Shown here one piece after another: positions 50,709-63,619 of a stretch of DNA of 64,000 nt. A program made the position numbers and the translations under genes. The notes beneath the pieces are model-generated. The model saw only the letters and a program-made list of their open reading frames with translations, did not search any database and was not told the DNA's origin. Source of the stretch: Dioscorea cayenensis subsp. rotundata (Eukaryota > Streptophyta > Magnoliopsida > Dioscoreales > Dioscoreaceae); the NCBI RefSeq assembly GCF_009730915.1, contig NC_052489.1, positions 26,653,916 to 26,717,915 of the forward strand, read 5' to 3'. Numbering within the stretch: the first letter of the stretch is position 1; each line of letters opens with the position of its first letter.

Positions 50709-50739
<31 letters not shown>
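50709..50739 (+). repeat. (GAT)n microsatellite coding for poly-Asp
   Basis: About ten GAT units in the second exon of the JAC1-like gene, read as eleven Asp residues. Confidence 0.9.
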
Positions 50740-51089
50740 CCTGCAGATTGACTCCAAGGAAACAAGTGAAGACATGGATAGTAGTAGTAGATGGGTGGTG
50801 TCTTGAGTATGTTACATCATGATGTGCTTCCAGTGCAGTGATTAGTAGTCACTCTGTTTGGTTTTCGCTCTGATTTTGGAGTTTATGTGAATCTATGAAC
50901 AACTCATACTTTGATATGCTTCTTGTATCATTCTGAATATTCACTACAAGGACTGAAAAGAAGTTTGGAACTATTATATATATATATATATATGTACACA
51001 TTACATTCTCAATGTTAATTACAATAACTGAGAAAGAGTTGGCTCAAAATAACAAGCGAGCACTGTGCCTTACGGTGGAAAAGAAATAG

Positions 51090-52000
51090 CCATGTTTTGA
51101 AAACCGGACCGGACCGGCCGGTCGGACCGAAAAAACCAGGAACCGGCCCATAGCCCGGTCCGGTTTTAGAATTAATGTTGACCGAATTTTGAACCGGTCA
51201 AACCCGGTGAACCGGCTGGTCGGACCAAAACCGGATGGAACCCGGTTTTCAATTTTTATTTTTGTTTTTGTTTTTTTGTTTTTTTGTTTTTGTTTTTGTT
51301 TTTCTTTTGTTTTGTTTTTGTTTTTAAGAAAGGACTTTAGGGCATGAATTGGGCTTTTCTTTTTTTCTTTTTATTTCGTGATCTCTTTGAGTTTTGATTT
51401 GTTGAAAATATTATTTTGGATTTTTGGAACTTTGGAGTTTAGAGGTATGAGAAAAATTAAAAAGAAAACTTGTAAATTGTTTAAGAGGTATAGATCATTT
51501 TAGGATTTATTTTTTATTTTTATACTTTTTATTTTTAATGGTAATGATGATCGAAATATGAGAATTAAATTAATCATACTTAGTTCTAGTTTTTGTTTTT
51601 GAATTTTTTCATGCCTTGTCTCATCCTCACATAATTAGTAATTTAATTAGTTGTTTAATTTATGTAGTTATCATCATCCATTTATGATTAATAGATTAAG
51701 AAATAAAAGGTTTAGGGGAATTGTATTTGTTGCTTTATCTAGATTAATTATTTGAATCTTCAACCATTTTTGATAAAAATCATAATGATATTAAAATAAA
51801 TATTTAAGATAATTATGATTAAAAATATAATAAAGTTTGTTATTATATGTATATATATATTCTATATATATAATATTTAAGATAATTATTTATTTATGAC
51901 GTCATCCGGTCCGATCAAAACGGGTCATCCGGTTGAACCGACTGACCCGTGACCCAAATATGAGACCGGTTCGCTATCCGGTCAGGTTTTAAAAACATTG
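51090..52000. mobile_element. Non-autonomous hAT-like element 1
   Basis: 911 bases flanked by the exact 8-bp direct repeat agaaatag (51082-51089 and 52001-52008). The left end ccatgttttgaaaacc and the complement of the right end, caatgtttttaaaacc, differ at two of 16 bases. Both ends carry CCGG/CCGGT-rich sub-terminal tracts. An 8-bp duplication with CA-type ends is the hAT pattern. There is no transposase ORF. It lies downstream of the JAC1-like gene, where a J domain would be expected. Confidence 0.8.
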
Positions 52001-52175
52001 AGAAATAGTCATTTAAGTTACATTTGATTGTGTTCCTACGGTTCACATTAATTATGGGGGGAAAACAGGATAATAAATACTACAAATTTTTATTAAGAAA
52101 AAAGAGGAAATAATCCTATGAATGAAAGACAAAAGGTGCGTGTTTTCTTTGCCTCAGCGTCTAGTGTTTCATATT

Positions 52176-55100
52176 TCATTTTGATCTTGTGAGAACCCTG
52201 TGTGTGAGATCTACGAGTGCTCGTCTGGATATCTGAACATCTTCGTCATCGCTTTCAGGAAGAGTATTGATTGCTTCTATGGCATGCTTTGCATGTTCTG
52301 CAGCCAATTCTCGAGTCCTCTCAATTCCTCGACTCTTTCCCAAGTAGTCAAGGGCCTGTAATTTATACAAGTAAAATGTAATCTGTTGTTCTTTTTTTGT
52401 CAACTATTAGTGCACAAGTAAGCTCTTGAACACCTTGCAATGCAGTTTAGACTTCAGTTATTACTTCTATGCATATTTAATTGTTTTAAAATAACTCTCC
52501 TCAGCAGTTACATTGCATACTACAAATGTATTCGAAGTTAGAATTCTGAACCAAAATCATTTCTTGAAATATTATGTTGTTGCAAGGGAATAGGATGAAC
52601 ATAATCTACTTACAACATCCACGTCTGTGGGGTCATCAAATCCTCGGTCAACAACTTCACGCAACTGAGGGTACTCTTCCATTGCAAATAAGATTGGAGC
52701 TGTCACAATGCCCTGTTTACTTAAAAACATCAGTAACACATTGACAGTACATGATATTTGGATGATTCCATTACACTTGATATACAATCTATAATGCGGT
52801 AACCAACAGAATGCAAAATTTTCAAATACAAATATTTTTCAACTTTGTTGCGTCACAGCACCTGATATCAGAAATTGGAGAAAAAGGACTAGAGAAGGCA
52901 TTGCGACCATTGCCAAATACCAAGTTGGAGCTTTGTATCATTTTTCATCAAAATCAAGCCACAAATACCTGTCCTCCAAAAAACAGACCTTGACTAAGAA
53001 GCACAACGTACTGATACAACAATTCAACCTCCTCATAATGGGAACACAGTTTTCTAAAAATGCTAGTCCTATCAACAAGGCTTTCAAATTTGCCTTCATT
53101 CTGCACTCTCAGCCAGTAATTTACTAGATCATAACCTACTATGCTCACTGCCAAATATTTTCCTTTTTAAGTTTGATAATTATTCCACTTCAGTAGCAAA
53201 GGTTCAAAGAATTAGAATATAGACAAAGAATAGAGCAAAATCAGAGCACATTACATGGCGGATGTCAGACAAAGAGCCTTTCCCAAGTGAACTTGATGTG
53301 CCAGTGAAATCAAGTACATCATCAATCAACTGATATGCCAATCCCTGGTATGATCAAAAGCACCATCATGACAATAGTGAATTTCATCCTCAGCAGAACA
53401 AAAACATACTGTTGAAGATGTTGGAACCAAAACAACAAACCAGGTTTCGACCATAGTTATAAGCAAGCATTGAAACTTCTGCAGTTTGTCCTGCAAGGAG
53501 GGCAACGGCCTTGCAGCTGTTTGAAATCAGTGAAGCTGTCTTGTAGTATGTCTTCTGCAAATAATATTCCATGCTGTATATTCGCACAACAAAATCTATT
53601 TAGAACCAAGTTAATGTTGTTCGCATTGATAGGAGAGTAGTGTGAAATTAAGAAATAACCAGTCAGTTCTGTAGTGAGAAGGCGAAAGTAGATATCAAGG
53701 TTAGAAGATAATGAGTAGTCATAAACTGAAACTATGTACCTACAACGTTGCTCAGATGTAGTTGCCATTTGCATCGTTTCACCAGTAACTAGATGCTCCA
53801 CAACTGTAGCCAGCAAGGATACGACCTGCATAAGGGTAATCAAGAAATATTACCAATCAAGAGATCATGTGTAGCATGATTCTCTATTTGGGGAGTGCTC
53901 CTTTTAATAATTGAGTCTGACAGGGTTTTGTTATTTTTTATTTTTTGTTTTTATTTCACAAGTGTCTACCCTTATTATCAATGAATAAGTATGGTGGTTG
54001 AAGATCCACACTGCGCTCTTCTTCTTCTTCTCATATTCAACAATTTGCAAGTTTTGTTGCAGGCATGGTGGAAATCAGGCCAGTATACAAGAAAGGCATC
54101 AAATTTTCTAAAATTTATATAGTATTCTGATTTATTGAGGACAGGACAACTTGATCATTCATGATTTACAAATAAACAGAATCACCTGAGTGAACAACTA
54201 GCACTAGTGAGGCACATCTTGCTGTCGTGTTATTCCCATAAACAAAATAAAATGGTAATTACCACATAAACAACAAATACATCCACAATTCGTAATATCT
54301 TATCCCCATAAATGAAAAGTTCAACTGAAAATGTTCAATCTGAAGTAAAAGAGTTTGCAAAGGAAAAAGATGAGATCACCTCTGTGTTTTTAAGAGATGC
54401 AAGCGCAACACAAGCCCGGGAAAGTAAGAAATCTCCTGCCAGAACAGCAAGCTGAAATAAGCAAAATAAATATTAGTTCTAGCATTAATATGCAAACAAA
54501 TACAGAAGATACAAGCAAGACAAAATGTTGAGACTACTAGTTTAAATGAGCAAGATTGTCTTTGACAAGTTATATAGTAGCCTCACAGGAGTGTGAACAA
54601 TAGCACGAGTGTAATCAGACAACAAGTCACCTCCTGTTGAATCTCTCTTCATTTATTTGTCTTTTCCTTATTCTACTTCTTCAACTAAACTGAGATCTTT
54701 AATCCTTTCTTATTGCTTCCGTAGGGAGTTATTTATGCTACTGTTCAGTATATCAAAATGCCATTCACATATCAAAACTTAGCTTTTGCTGATTCAAAAG
54801 TTAACACATTCAAAAAAATGATCTCCTTTTAACAAAAAAGGCAAATTATAGGCAAATTTACAACTAATAATGTACCTTGTTTCCCATGACAAAATTTAAA
54901 GAACCAATACCACGCCTAGTCTCTGCATCATCCAGAACATCATCATGGAGAAGACTTGCCACCTGTCATGCAAAACAAGATATACGTGATCAACAAAGCA
55001 AGGTAGAGCATATTCACGGCATAGAAAATTTTAAACAACAGTAAGTTCAAATGGATTACATGAATCATCTCTGTTATTTCTGCTATAGACTGCTGCCTTG

Positions 55101-56226
55101 AACGCAAATCCCTTGACAGGTTATCAAACACTTCATCAGCAGCTGATTGTGGTATTGGCATATTCAAAGCTGACGCCATAAGCAACAAGACCTGCATCCG
55201 CAAATGACTTATAATTCCACTTATAATGGGGAAGAATGGGCAATTGCTTTGTTCCTTATAAATGTCAGCCAAGCTTTAACATGCATTCCTTGAGTATTGA
55301 CTATACTAAGTACGACTACATTGCTATCAACACTCTTCAGCATATAAAAAGTAGTTATCATTGCACAAACAAAGACAACACACCAACCAAAACTTATAAA
55401 GTTGGCTAACAAGAAAAGTAAAGTGTCATATCCAGTGATAATCATATTTTTTTACAAAGCGCAAAAACAAAAATTGAGTAAAAGATAAGTATACAAAAAT
55501 TTTTAATTCATACCGTAGGGCGAAATCTTTTCCCTTCCACTCCCATTTTTAAAAATATTCAGCAGCTGATGCCAACTTAGGAACCTGCCGGGAAAAAATA
55601 GTGCAAGTAATATCCTCAGCATCACAAGAGAGCTAAGGCAGCATAGTTTAACATAGATTCATGGAAAAAAAGCTAAAAACTGCACTAAGATCACATACCT
55701 CAGCAACTACCATTGATCTTAATCTATTTGCTAAGAGTGACAATTCATCAGCAACCAGTGAAAAAAAGGATCCAATGGCTCCTGTTTGAAAAATTAACAA
55801 ATCATAGCAACACTGGAAGCCTCAGCATGAATCAAGGGTATCACAAAAACTGAAGTCTATAACCAGCATCAACTCAATGTGAGCTAGGGTTTTGAATACA
55901 TCTTTTCCCAGCTTCAATCAAATCATTCATGAAATCAACAAATCGATGAAGAAAAAAATAAATATCACCTTTTCAAAGCTCCTTCCATGATGAATCTGAT
56001 ACCGAACATCAAGCAAACTTGGCACGCCCCAATAGCAATCTTCTCCGCAACCAAGCACCCACTAATCCATGCAACAAAGACAAGGAATTACAACCAATAA
56101 ATCATCAAAAAAATACCAATCCAGAGAGAGAGAGGAACCTTTGGGTGGTGTTTCACAGTGGGATTTCCACTCAAGCAAGCTCCCAAAAAGCGCTGTAGAG
56201 AAAAAAATTCTCGTGACTACGGCCAT
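52176..56226 (-). pseudogene. Solanesyl-type long-chain prenyl diphosphate synthase with one frame-breaking base loss
   Basis: Trans-prenyl diphosphate synthase of the SPS class (closest to mitochondrial SPS3-type), making the side chain of ubiquinone. Exons, 5' to 3': about 55790-55694, 55585-55513, 55192-55061, 54960-54876, 54452-54381, 53827-53744, 53574-53441, 53346-53255, 52730-52618 and 52355-52176, preceded by an exon with VPSLLDVRYQIHHGRS (about 56060-55970). Both Asp-rich motifs are intact: LLHDDVLDDAETRRG and QLIDDVLDF. The protein ends HRVLTRSK. The exon at 55585-55513 should read AAEYF-FKMGVEGKRFRPT, but five T then five A (55546-55555 on the plus strand) lack one base and give a stop. 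A first exon starting MAVVTRIFFSTALFG at 56226 is likely but does not join in frame by a standard splice. If the missing base is an assembly error this is a working gene. Confidence 0.8.
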
Positions 56227-57733
56227 GAATCCGAGCTCTAGAGCTCACACTCCTCAACGCCCATTTCCAAAAACATCATCGGAGAAGAAGAAGCAAAGGT
56301 TCAGTGGAATGATCGCCAGATCGAAGAATGAAGTTGAAAAAAACAAAAAAATATAAAAATAAATAGATAAATAAATAAAAAATCAAATGGTTTTTTCGCC
56401 GCAAAGTTTGAACCGTTTCGTGTTTCAATTTGGTTCTCTATTTTGTTAAGAAGGAAGTACAAACATAGAAAGTTGGCGGCGCCAAATCGGGTTAGTGCTT
56501 ATTGGGTTTGTTATTTATTTATAAATTATATTTTTTTAATTTTTAAGATATTAGATAACTATATATTGAAGTTATCGGACACTTATTGAAGTTATCAGAC
56601 ACTTATATAGCAGTGCTTTCAATGGTTTTTTTTTTTTTCGTATGTGGTTGATTTTTATTTATTTATTTATTTTTCACTTAAGCTTAAGCTTGATACATGC
56701 ATTCATATATGTATATATACATATAAAAATTTGTAATCTTTAGTATATATATATATACATATATTTGTCATCTTTGCATTTGTGTCAGCCCGCTAGAATG
56801 CTTTCGATGTTTTTTTTTAATTTTTTTTATTTCTTGATAAATATATGGCAATATGTTTTTGCTTATAGTCGCACAACATATGTTTTTTTTTCTTTTTTGA
56901 GATAGAAGAAGAGAATAAAAAATATTAAAAAGATAAAATACGAGCAAGACAAAAATAAGGGTGAAGAGAGAGACGGTAATAAAAGGAACAATAATTGCTA
57001 AGAATTGTACTTGGTTGGTTTTAAAAAAAAATTCTCCACAGTATTTATAACAATATTTTTCTCACTTTTGACTGTAAATAATATTTTGGCAATATATAAT
57101 TACGGTTAAACTTACTGTTTATTTGAATAGAATTATTGGATGATTTACAATTATTGGGTTCAAATCCAATGATTGAGACAACCATTAATAGAATTTTTAT
57201 TTTACTGATATTTATAGAAAACTTACTCAATATATATGTTATTTTGCCAAACATTATAAAGTCTACATTGCATTAACTTAGAAAATAATTTTCATGATGT
57301 CTACATTATTTTACCAACATAAAAACACAAAAGTATTAAATACATATATTTTTTATGGGTATTTACAAATTGATCTTTATTTTAAGAGAAATACAATTTT
57401 TAAAATAAAAATCAAATCTATATAGTAAAACATATTTATTTATTTTTTTTGACAAAACGAAAACAAACACCTTTTTATTTTTATTGTATTGTACTTAAAA
57501 GATTTTGAACTCGAAACTTCTCAAATACCACCCTAAACAATACTTTGGTTCTTTAGTAAAAACATATTTATTACGAGTGACACATAATTAGTTAAATATT
57601 AGATTTAATGGATATTCAAAAAGATGCTTAAATATTTAATTAATTATTTTTATCACAATTTTCGTCGTCCTTGATTTTATACTTTTATTTTAGTTGTAGC
57701 ACTACCACTACTACTACTAAATAATAATAAAAA
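56227..57733. other. AT-rich intergenic region left of MULE copy B
   Basis: Probably holds the synthase promoter, then AT-rich DNA with TA and TATATG runs. No gene or complete RNA gene was found. Confidence 0.55.
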
Positions 57734-57873
57734 GGGGAAATTACTGTTCACCCCTCGTAATTTTCAAAACTTCCCCAAAAACCCCTCCCTACTTTTTACA
57801 CACTTTGACGATTCTTCCAGTTAGTGTTTAACTTCCCTTTTACCCCCTACCGTTCACTTCAAATGGGTCCATG

Positions 57874-58503
57874 CAATGTTATCAAAACCGGCCCGGACAT
57901 CGACCCTGGTCCCAGGCTTGGTCTCGGGTCATTCGGCTCAACCGCCGGGTCATTCGGGTCAATGCCGGGTTAATAAAATTATTTTAAATATTATTTTTAA
58001 AATTATAAATTAGTTTTTAATTCTATAATAATATATAACATTTATTTATTATTTGTTATCAAATAAATAATTTGAAGGGACAAAAATAAATTATAAAAAT
58101 ACATGACAAGCATAAAAGTTAAAACCGATACATAATAAAATTTCAAAATTCAAGCTCTACATGACATAACAGACTCAACCTAATATCAAACTCATTCAAA
58201 TATTCCATACATAATAAAACACAACACAATATCATATGAATCCATAGTGAAATTTCAAATTTAATCAAACCAACTCAATCCAATACATAACAAAAGTTAC
58301 AAAAATTAAAGGATGAAAATGTCATTTTATAAACAAGCATTAACCCGCCTGGGTCATTTGAAACTCCGTAGGTCACATCGGGACTTTGGCGTCACACGGA
58401 GTTGATTACATGTCCGGTCTAATTAGGGGACCGGACCGGTTTAATCAGTGGTCATGGTCGACTCGGTCGAACCATGGGGCCGAGTCCGGGTTTGATAACA
58501 CTG
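57874..58503. mobile_element. Non-autonomous hAT-like element 2, nested in MULE copy B
   Basis: 630 bases flanked by the exact 8-bp repeat ggtccatg (57866-57873 and 58504-58511). Ends caatgttatcaaaacc and, complemented, cagtgttatcaaaccc match each other and element 1. Sub-terminal CCGG-rich tracts are shared. MULE copy A (near 33,588-33,600) has the uninterrupted site, so insertion followed the split of the MULE copies. Confidence 0.85.
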
Positions 58504-58689
58504 GGTCCATGTTGTGAAATCCCATTTTTGGCCTTGAAAATGGTGGGAAAGGAAAGCGCCAAATAACATCGTGTTCAACCTTTTCGAAGGGCTTTTCGCT
58601 TGGTTTCGATGAGACAATGCCGAGAGTTGCAGTTACATCTTGTTGTTCTCCTCATTATCATAATCGAAATATATAAATCGGTTTCTCAA

Positions 58690-58800
58690 AGCAGAAAATG
58701 AAATTGATTTCCATCAGATTGGTCAAGTGCACTTCATCTTCGAATGAGTCATGAGTCGATTTTTATTGTCGAGGCACGAAAGATGTGCCATCTGTCGCCT
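58690..58800 (+). repeat. Copied transposase fragment in the 5' region of MULE copy B
   Basis: This stretch, absent at the same place in copy A, resembles the transposase N-terminal region of the same element at about 60,920-61,000; shared words include ttcatcttcgaa/tccatcttcaaa and atgtgccat. It replaces a short stretch near the settled start of the non-coding region. Confidence 0.5.
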
Positions 58801-59078
58801 TCTCGCTTTATGGTCTGTAAAGTTGTATACGACGAGAAGAACTATTGTTTAAATAATGTTTAACTATTTGTTATTATCTGTTTAAATATATTACTAATAT
58901 GTTTAATAATTGTCATATCCGTTTAATACTTGCCATCTCCGCTTTAACATTATCTTTACATGTATAACTATTAATATTAACGTGTAAATTATCAAAGTCT
59001 CACGTAAAATGGAGATCTTTTTCGTTTCGATCTGAATTGTTGGCAAAGCGGCAGCGGCAGTGGCAGGTTATGGTATCC

Positions 59079-59120
59079 CGTGCGATAAGAATTAATGACG
59101 GCATTAATTCTTATGCACGG
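59079..59120. repeat. Hairpin in MULE copy B
   Basis: The arm ccgtgc-g-ataagaattaatg pairs with cattaattcttatgcacgg across an acgg loop: 19 paired bases with one bulged g. It is the counterpart of the copy A hairpin. Confidence 0.85.
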
Positions 59121-60712
59121 TAACATCAAATATTTGAACACCCTGCTCGCTCTCATCGACCAATGTCGACCCATCGATGCGCTTTAACTTTTTTTCTCGG
59201 ATATGAAGAGTCGACCGCTTGTGGAATTCACACCATAAATAACCGGGAAGAACCCTCCCCACGGACAACCACTCGCTGCGTCCTCATCATCGTCCTCCTC
59301 CTCCTCCTCCTCGTCCTCCTCTTCCCACGGACTAACCACTCTATCTCGAAAGGATGTTTCGTGAACCTTCTTCCTTATCTTGAGAATCGTTTTAGTCGCA
59401 TGATCACGCAACAAGTTAAACTATCTTTTTCACGCTCAAGTCGAAATGCTCTCATAATCGCACGAATCGCGGAGGATTCTTGATGCTGGATCGACGCGCA
59501 AGCAATTAAGCGAGCATTTCGACTTGGGTAAGAAAAGAAAGTTTTCACGTATTCGTGATCTGCGGAGGATTCTCAGAGGAGGGAGATCGGAAACATCCTT
59601 TAAGACGAGGTTGATATTTATCACTGAGACTTTCTATTACCGCTTAAGAACATTACGTCGGTGTACAACTATTACGTTCTGTGTTTAACTATCAGGATCT
59701 TCGCTTAAGTCCGACCATGACACATTGATTAATAGTCATTTTCATGAATGTGTTTGTTTAACCTTTTTTAATGTTATGACGTTAGTGCGAGTTCAAGTTG
59801 ATCGCGCATGTTATGCAACCGCAGTGAGCATTCGAATGTCATGGAGCACTTGTTTTCGTTATCACGAAAGTGTCGAGTCGTGAGTGATCAAAGTCCGAGA
59901 GGACGTTGTAAATGTTGTAAATCTTTTATAAATAAAAGCGAAACAAGCTTATTTGAATGTGAACTTCACGAAATTTAAACGGAGACCTAATAAAAACAAT
60001 GTGGGAAACAAAAGAACGCCATTTATAAACAATAGAAAATATGTAAATATGTTTTAAACAGTGATAACGGTGTTTAAGAAAAAGTTACTCTTTAAACAAT
60101 GACAACGTGTAAACAATAGAAAAAGTTAAACAATACTCTAGTTACTCTTTTAAACAATCGACAGCGGTGTTTAAGAAAATACGTAAAGATGTTTTAAGCA
60201 GTGACCCGTGAGAGTACCCATCTTCAACGCGATGTCAGTGAAAGTATTCAATTTAAAGAATAACATATATTTTAAACAGTTAAATAACTTTATTTAAATG
60301 GTATACGTATTATTTACATGATATAGACTTTATTTAAACCGGTAATCGTTATGTTAAACACTATATCTATCCGTTTAAACATAAAAATACCCTGACGTTT
60401 AAACGAGACACTCATGTCGAGCGATGATAATATGTCTTCATCGCGACAGTGACATATATTTTTACTTTTTTGCCCTTGGGATGGAGGGAAAAATACCACC
60501 CAATCACATCACGTCTAGTCTAATCTCTATGCACTTTTTTGTCTTCATCGTCGACGAATATATATATATGCACTTTTTGTTCACTATCCGACTGCTGTTT
60601 GTTGTTTACATCTTCTTCTTCTTTTTCTTCTTCTTCTTCTTCTTCTTCTTCGGCTTATTTTTGTTCTTCATTTCATTTGGTTTAGTACTGATTTGGTTTT
60701 CGACGATATATT

Positions 60713-63225
60713 ATGGAGAGTTTTTTGTGGTATTACTAGATTCGACGATGAGGGAAGAGTGCCTAATGTTCACGGCTCGAGACTCTTGGGAGTTGGTGTT
60801 AGTGAGATTTGTGAGCCGATGGGGTCTCGAAGTTTCTATTGTCGTGGTTAAGTTCATCACACGGATGGATATAAAACGGTTTGCCCAATAGAAAAGCGAT
60901 GTCGACTTCCAGTGGATGGTACGCGTCAGCTCCATCTTCAAAATGTGTCAGTAATTGATCTTTGTCGGGCGAGATGTGAAAATGTGCCATTGCTGAATCC
61001 TAACGAAAACGAGTTTTACTCGTAGTAAGTTCCTTCTCTTTTAATTGTTCCAGAGTTATGCGGGTCATTAGTGTTTAAATATGTCCGATCACTGAGTTAA
61101 ACTCTCTGTACTAGTCGTTTATATTATTAGTTAACTGCTAAGTATTTAATTTAACGTTTAAATATTGTCATTATCACTTAAACATTATATTCTCAAGCTA
61201 ACATATTGATCTTTTCATTTCGATCGAAGTATTGGCAGGAATTGGATTCTGCAGGTGCTCGATTCATTCCCATAGTGACCACGGCGTGGGATGTCTTCCT
61301 TCCTCGTCCGATCATTCGAAGTGCTTTTCGTTGGATATTGGACAGCGCTTTTGTCGATGTCGAACATTTCGAGGATGTACTTTCGAAATCATACAATCAA
61401 AAAGAATTTTGACTTCAAATTCATAAAGAACGAAAAACATCGAGTGATCGTGGAATGCTAGCTCGATGGTTTGATCATCAGGCGCCTTCACGATCAAAAG
61501 AGTATAACAAAAATACTTTTCGAATCAAGACAATCAACCCGTCACACACTTTGCGATGGTGGCATAGGGTTCGAGCGTCGCATCCGAAAAGCGTCGAAAA
61601 ATGGGTTAGCGACGAGTGATTCGAAGCTCGAGGGACCGTCCTCATGCAAGGCCATCGACATTCGGAAGGACACGTTATGAACATGGTGTCCACATACCAT
61701 ACAAGAAGGCTTGGTTGGGAAAAAGAGCATGCCCGAGTGGTCCTCGACGCAGCTGACATCTCCACTATGATCTGTTGCTTTGGTATGTGGATAAGGTGGG
61801 CCGAGACAAATCCCGGCGGCTTGCGATCGTGGAAAGAGAGCGGTGATCGTTTTTAAAGCGTGCATTCTTTTCTTTCGGTAGCGTGTATTGCAGGATTCAA
61901 GAGGGCTATGCGGTGGCTAGCATTTCTCGATGGTACCCACCTCCTTGGAAAATATCGAGGTACACTCATCAGGTGCCACGAGGGAAAGATGGAAAACAAT
62001 GGTTTTTCCAGTCGCCTTGCTATGATAGTCGATAACTGAGACCCGACGCCAATTGGACTTGGTTCATATCTAAGTTAGGCGATGCCTTATCACGAGGATG
62101 GAGATTACGCCTAGTGAGCGCATTGATGAGAGTCTTCCCTTCTTCGCCATACGATACTGCTCTTCGACATTTGGAGGCCAATTTTATGAAAAGCCCGATG
62201 TCGGACTTGGGAAGGCGTTGAGGGAGAGTCTCTGGTCTATATGCTTCCGCATTGCGTGGGCATCCACGGCTAAAGATTTCACGATACCCTCGAATGAATC
62301 CGCAGCCACATCACCCGAGCTCATCACGTTGATTAATAAATCGGATATGCAGCATTGGTCGAATTATCTCGTTCGGAGGTGATCGTTGGGGTGAGATGTA
62401 TTCAAACGTCGCGAGTCGTTCAATGCTTGGATCAAGGAAGCTCGCTCATTTCTAGGTGGCGAAAAATGGTCGACTTATAAGATCCGCGAATGTTGGTTTA
62501 CACTTAACATTTTAGTGTTACCCTTTAAACATTCTCAATATTTGTTTAATTACACTTTTTCGACTTTTAAATATTAATCCTTTCGTTTAAATATTTACAA
62601 TAATGTTTAACCATGTTTACGAATTATTTAACCATCATCGTCTTTTGTTTAACCTTATTTGCCGGGTTCAGAGTTGATGCGCATGTTATGTGAACGCCGT
62701 GAACAAGCGAACAAACGGGAGACCTATTTATGCCCGCATACATTCAAGGTAGAGATCATTGTTGAGGACGACCGGGAAATCTTCGTGTTGGTCGCTGTGG
62801 TCGATGATCGTTACGAGTGATCGACCAGATCAGACGAACTCGTGGATCTCGCCATCGAACTTGTTCATGTCGAGAGGTGGCAAGTTTATGGTATCCCTTG
62901 CAAAACATGCTTGCTAGCAGCGAATAACGCGACAGCACACCAACGTACATCGATTTATTAGCGGGTACTTCACCGTCGATAATTACAAACCGGGCGACAA
63001 GGAAGCTATATTCCCCATACCCGACGATGGCGGTGTTCGTACCTGAAATCGTGAGAGCTTTGTTTCGGCGCATCCTGACGAGAAAGCGACTGGGCGGCTC
63101 TAGACGAAAAGAGGATCAGTCGCATGGCGTTTCGATGTCCGCTGAGTTACATTGCAGCCTGCCGCCATGGATCCCGGTCACAATCGACGTATCTTCTAAT
63201 GAAAGCTCGTCACGACTAGGCATTG
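60713..63225 (+). pseudogene. MuDR-type transposase remnant, MULE copy B
   Basis: Same block order as copy A with different breaks: ATG at 60713, GLEVSIV and KFITRMDIK (about 60.82-60.88 kb), a YHTRRLGWEKEHARVVLDAA-like stretch (about 61.69-61.75 kb), FLDGTHLLGKYRGTL (about 61.92-61.97 kb), DANWTWFISKLGDAL-like region (about 62.05-62.09 kb), RHLEANFMKS (about 62.16-62.20 kb), GDRWGEMYSN (about 62.38-62.41 kb), and a C-terminal RKR...LHCS knuckle region (about 63.08-63.16 kb). FLDGTHLLGKYRGTL is the start of the MULE DDE domain. Frame shifts between blocks prevent one protein. Confidence 0.8.
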
Positions 63226-63619
63226 TTAATAAGCCGATGACGATGTGGAAACATTGTGTATTGATGGGCAACTTTCCATATTTAAACTCTTACTTACTCT
63301 TTACAACGAATTGAATGTATTTAAACAGAGACATTGTTATTTTAAACGGATATACTGTAATTTGAAATATTTCAACTGATGTTTAAACGATATATGGTAT
63401 ATTTAAACAACGAAAATGTAAAATGTACACAACTACAACGTAAATTAAACAATGAAATGAAATCGAATGAAATTTAACCTCGCCTTACAATTGAAAAACA
63501 AACAAAATTTACATTGAGATATATAAGTCATGTTCTTCGAACACGAAAAACAACGAATTGAATTTGTCCGATTTACATTCGAAAACAAAATCGATATCGG
63601 ATATACGAGGACATGTTAT

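Larger units (their letters stand above)
48866..50806 (+). pseudogene. JAC1/auxilin-like gene, frameshifted and lacking its J domain
   Basis: Two exons, 48866-49354 and 50158-50806, spliced at KLR|PITIPTRW. Features resemble plant JAC1, the auxilin-like J-domain protein needed for chloroplast photorelocation: short acidic/aromatic repeats (FRDVFRRP, SLYDEIFRP, FYDDIFGS), an SSEDVSPPLRRHIGDDAVLS segment, and AVDEAIAWAKETF before the expected J domain. The frame breaks in the G-rich tract at 49148-49162: the first frame stops at 49168 after GGGGC and the second resumes as GVEDGGGF. The second exon ends in an Asp run and SSSRWVVS. No J domain follows before the hAT element and the next gene, so about the last 40% of a JAC1 protein is absent. 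The family call rests on weak N-terminal motifs. Confidence 0.55.

Noticed and set aside
57130-57180. tRNA-like T arm, ATTGG GTTCAAAT CCAAT
   Set aside because: No matching acceptor, D or anticodon arms upstream, so not a tRNA; no A run or flanking duplication to support a SINE.
59184-59483. Acidic and leucine-rich ORFs around 59.2-59.5 kb
   Set aside because: They come from a CTCCTC/CATC-rich simple stretch in MULE non-coding DNA with no conserved equivalent frame in copy A.
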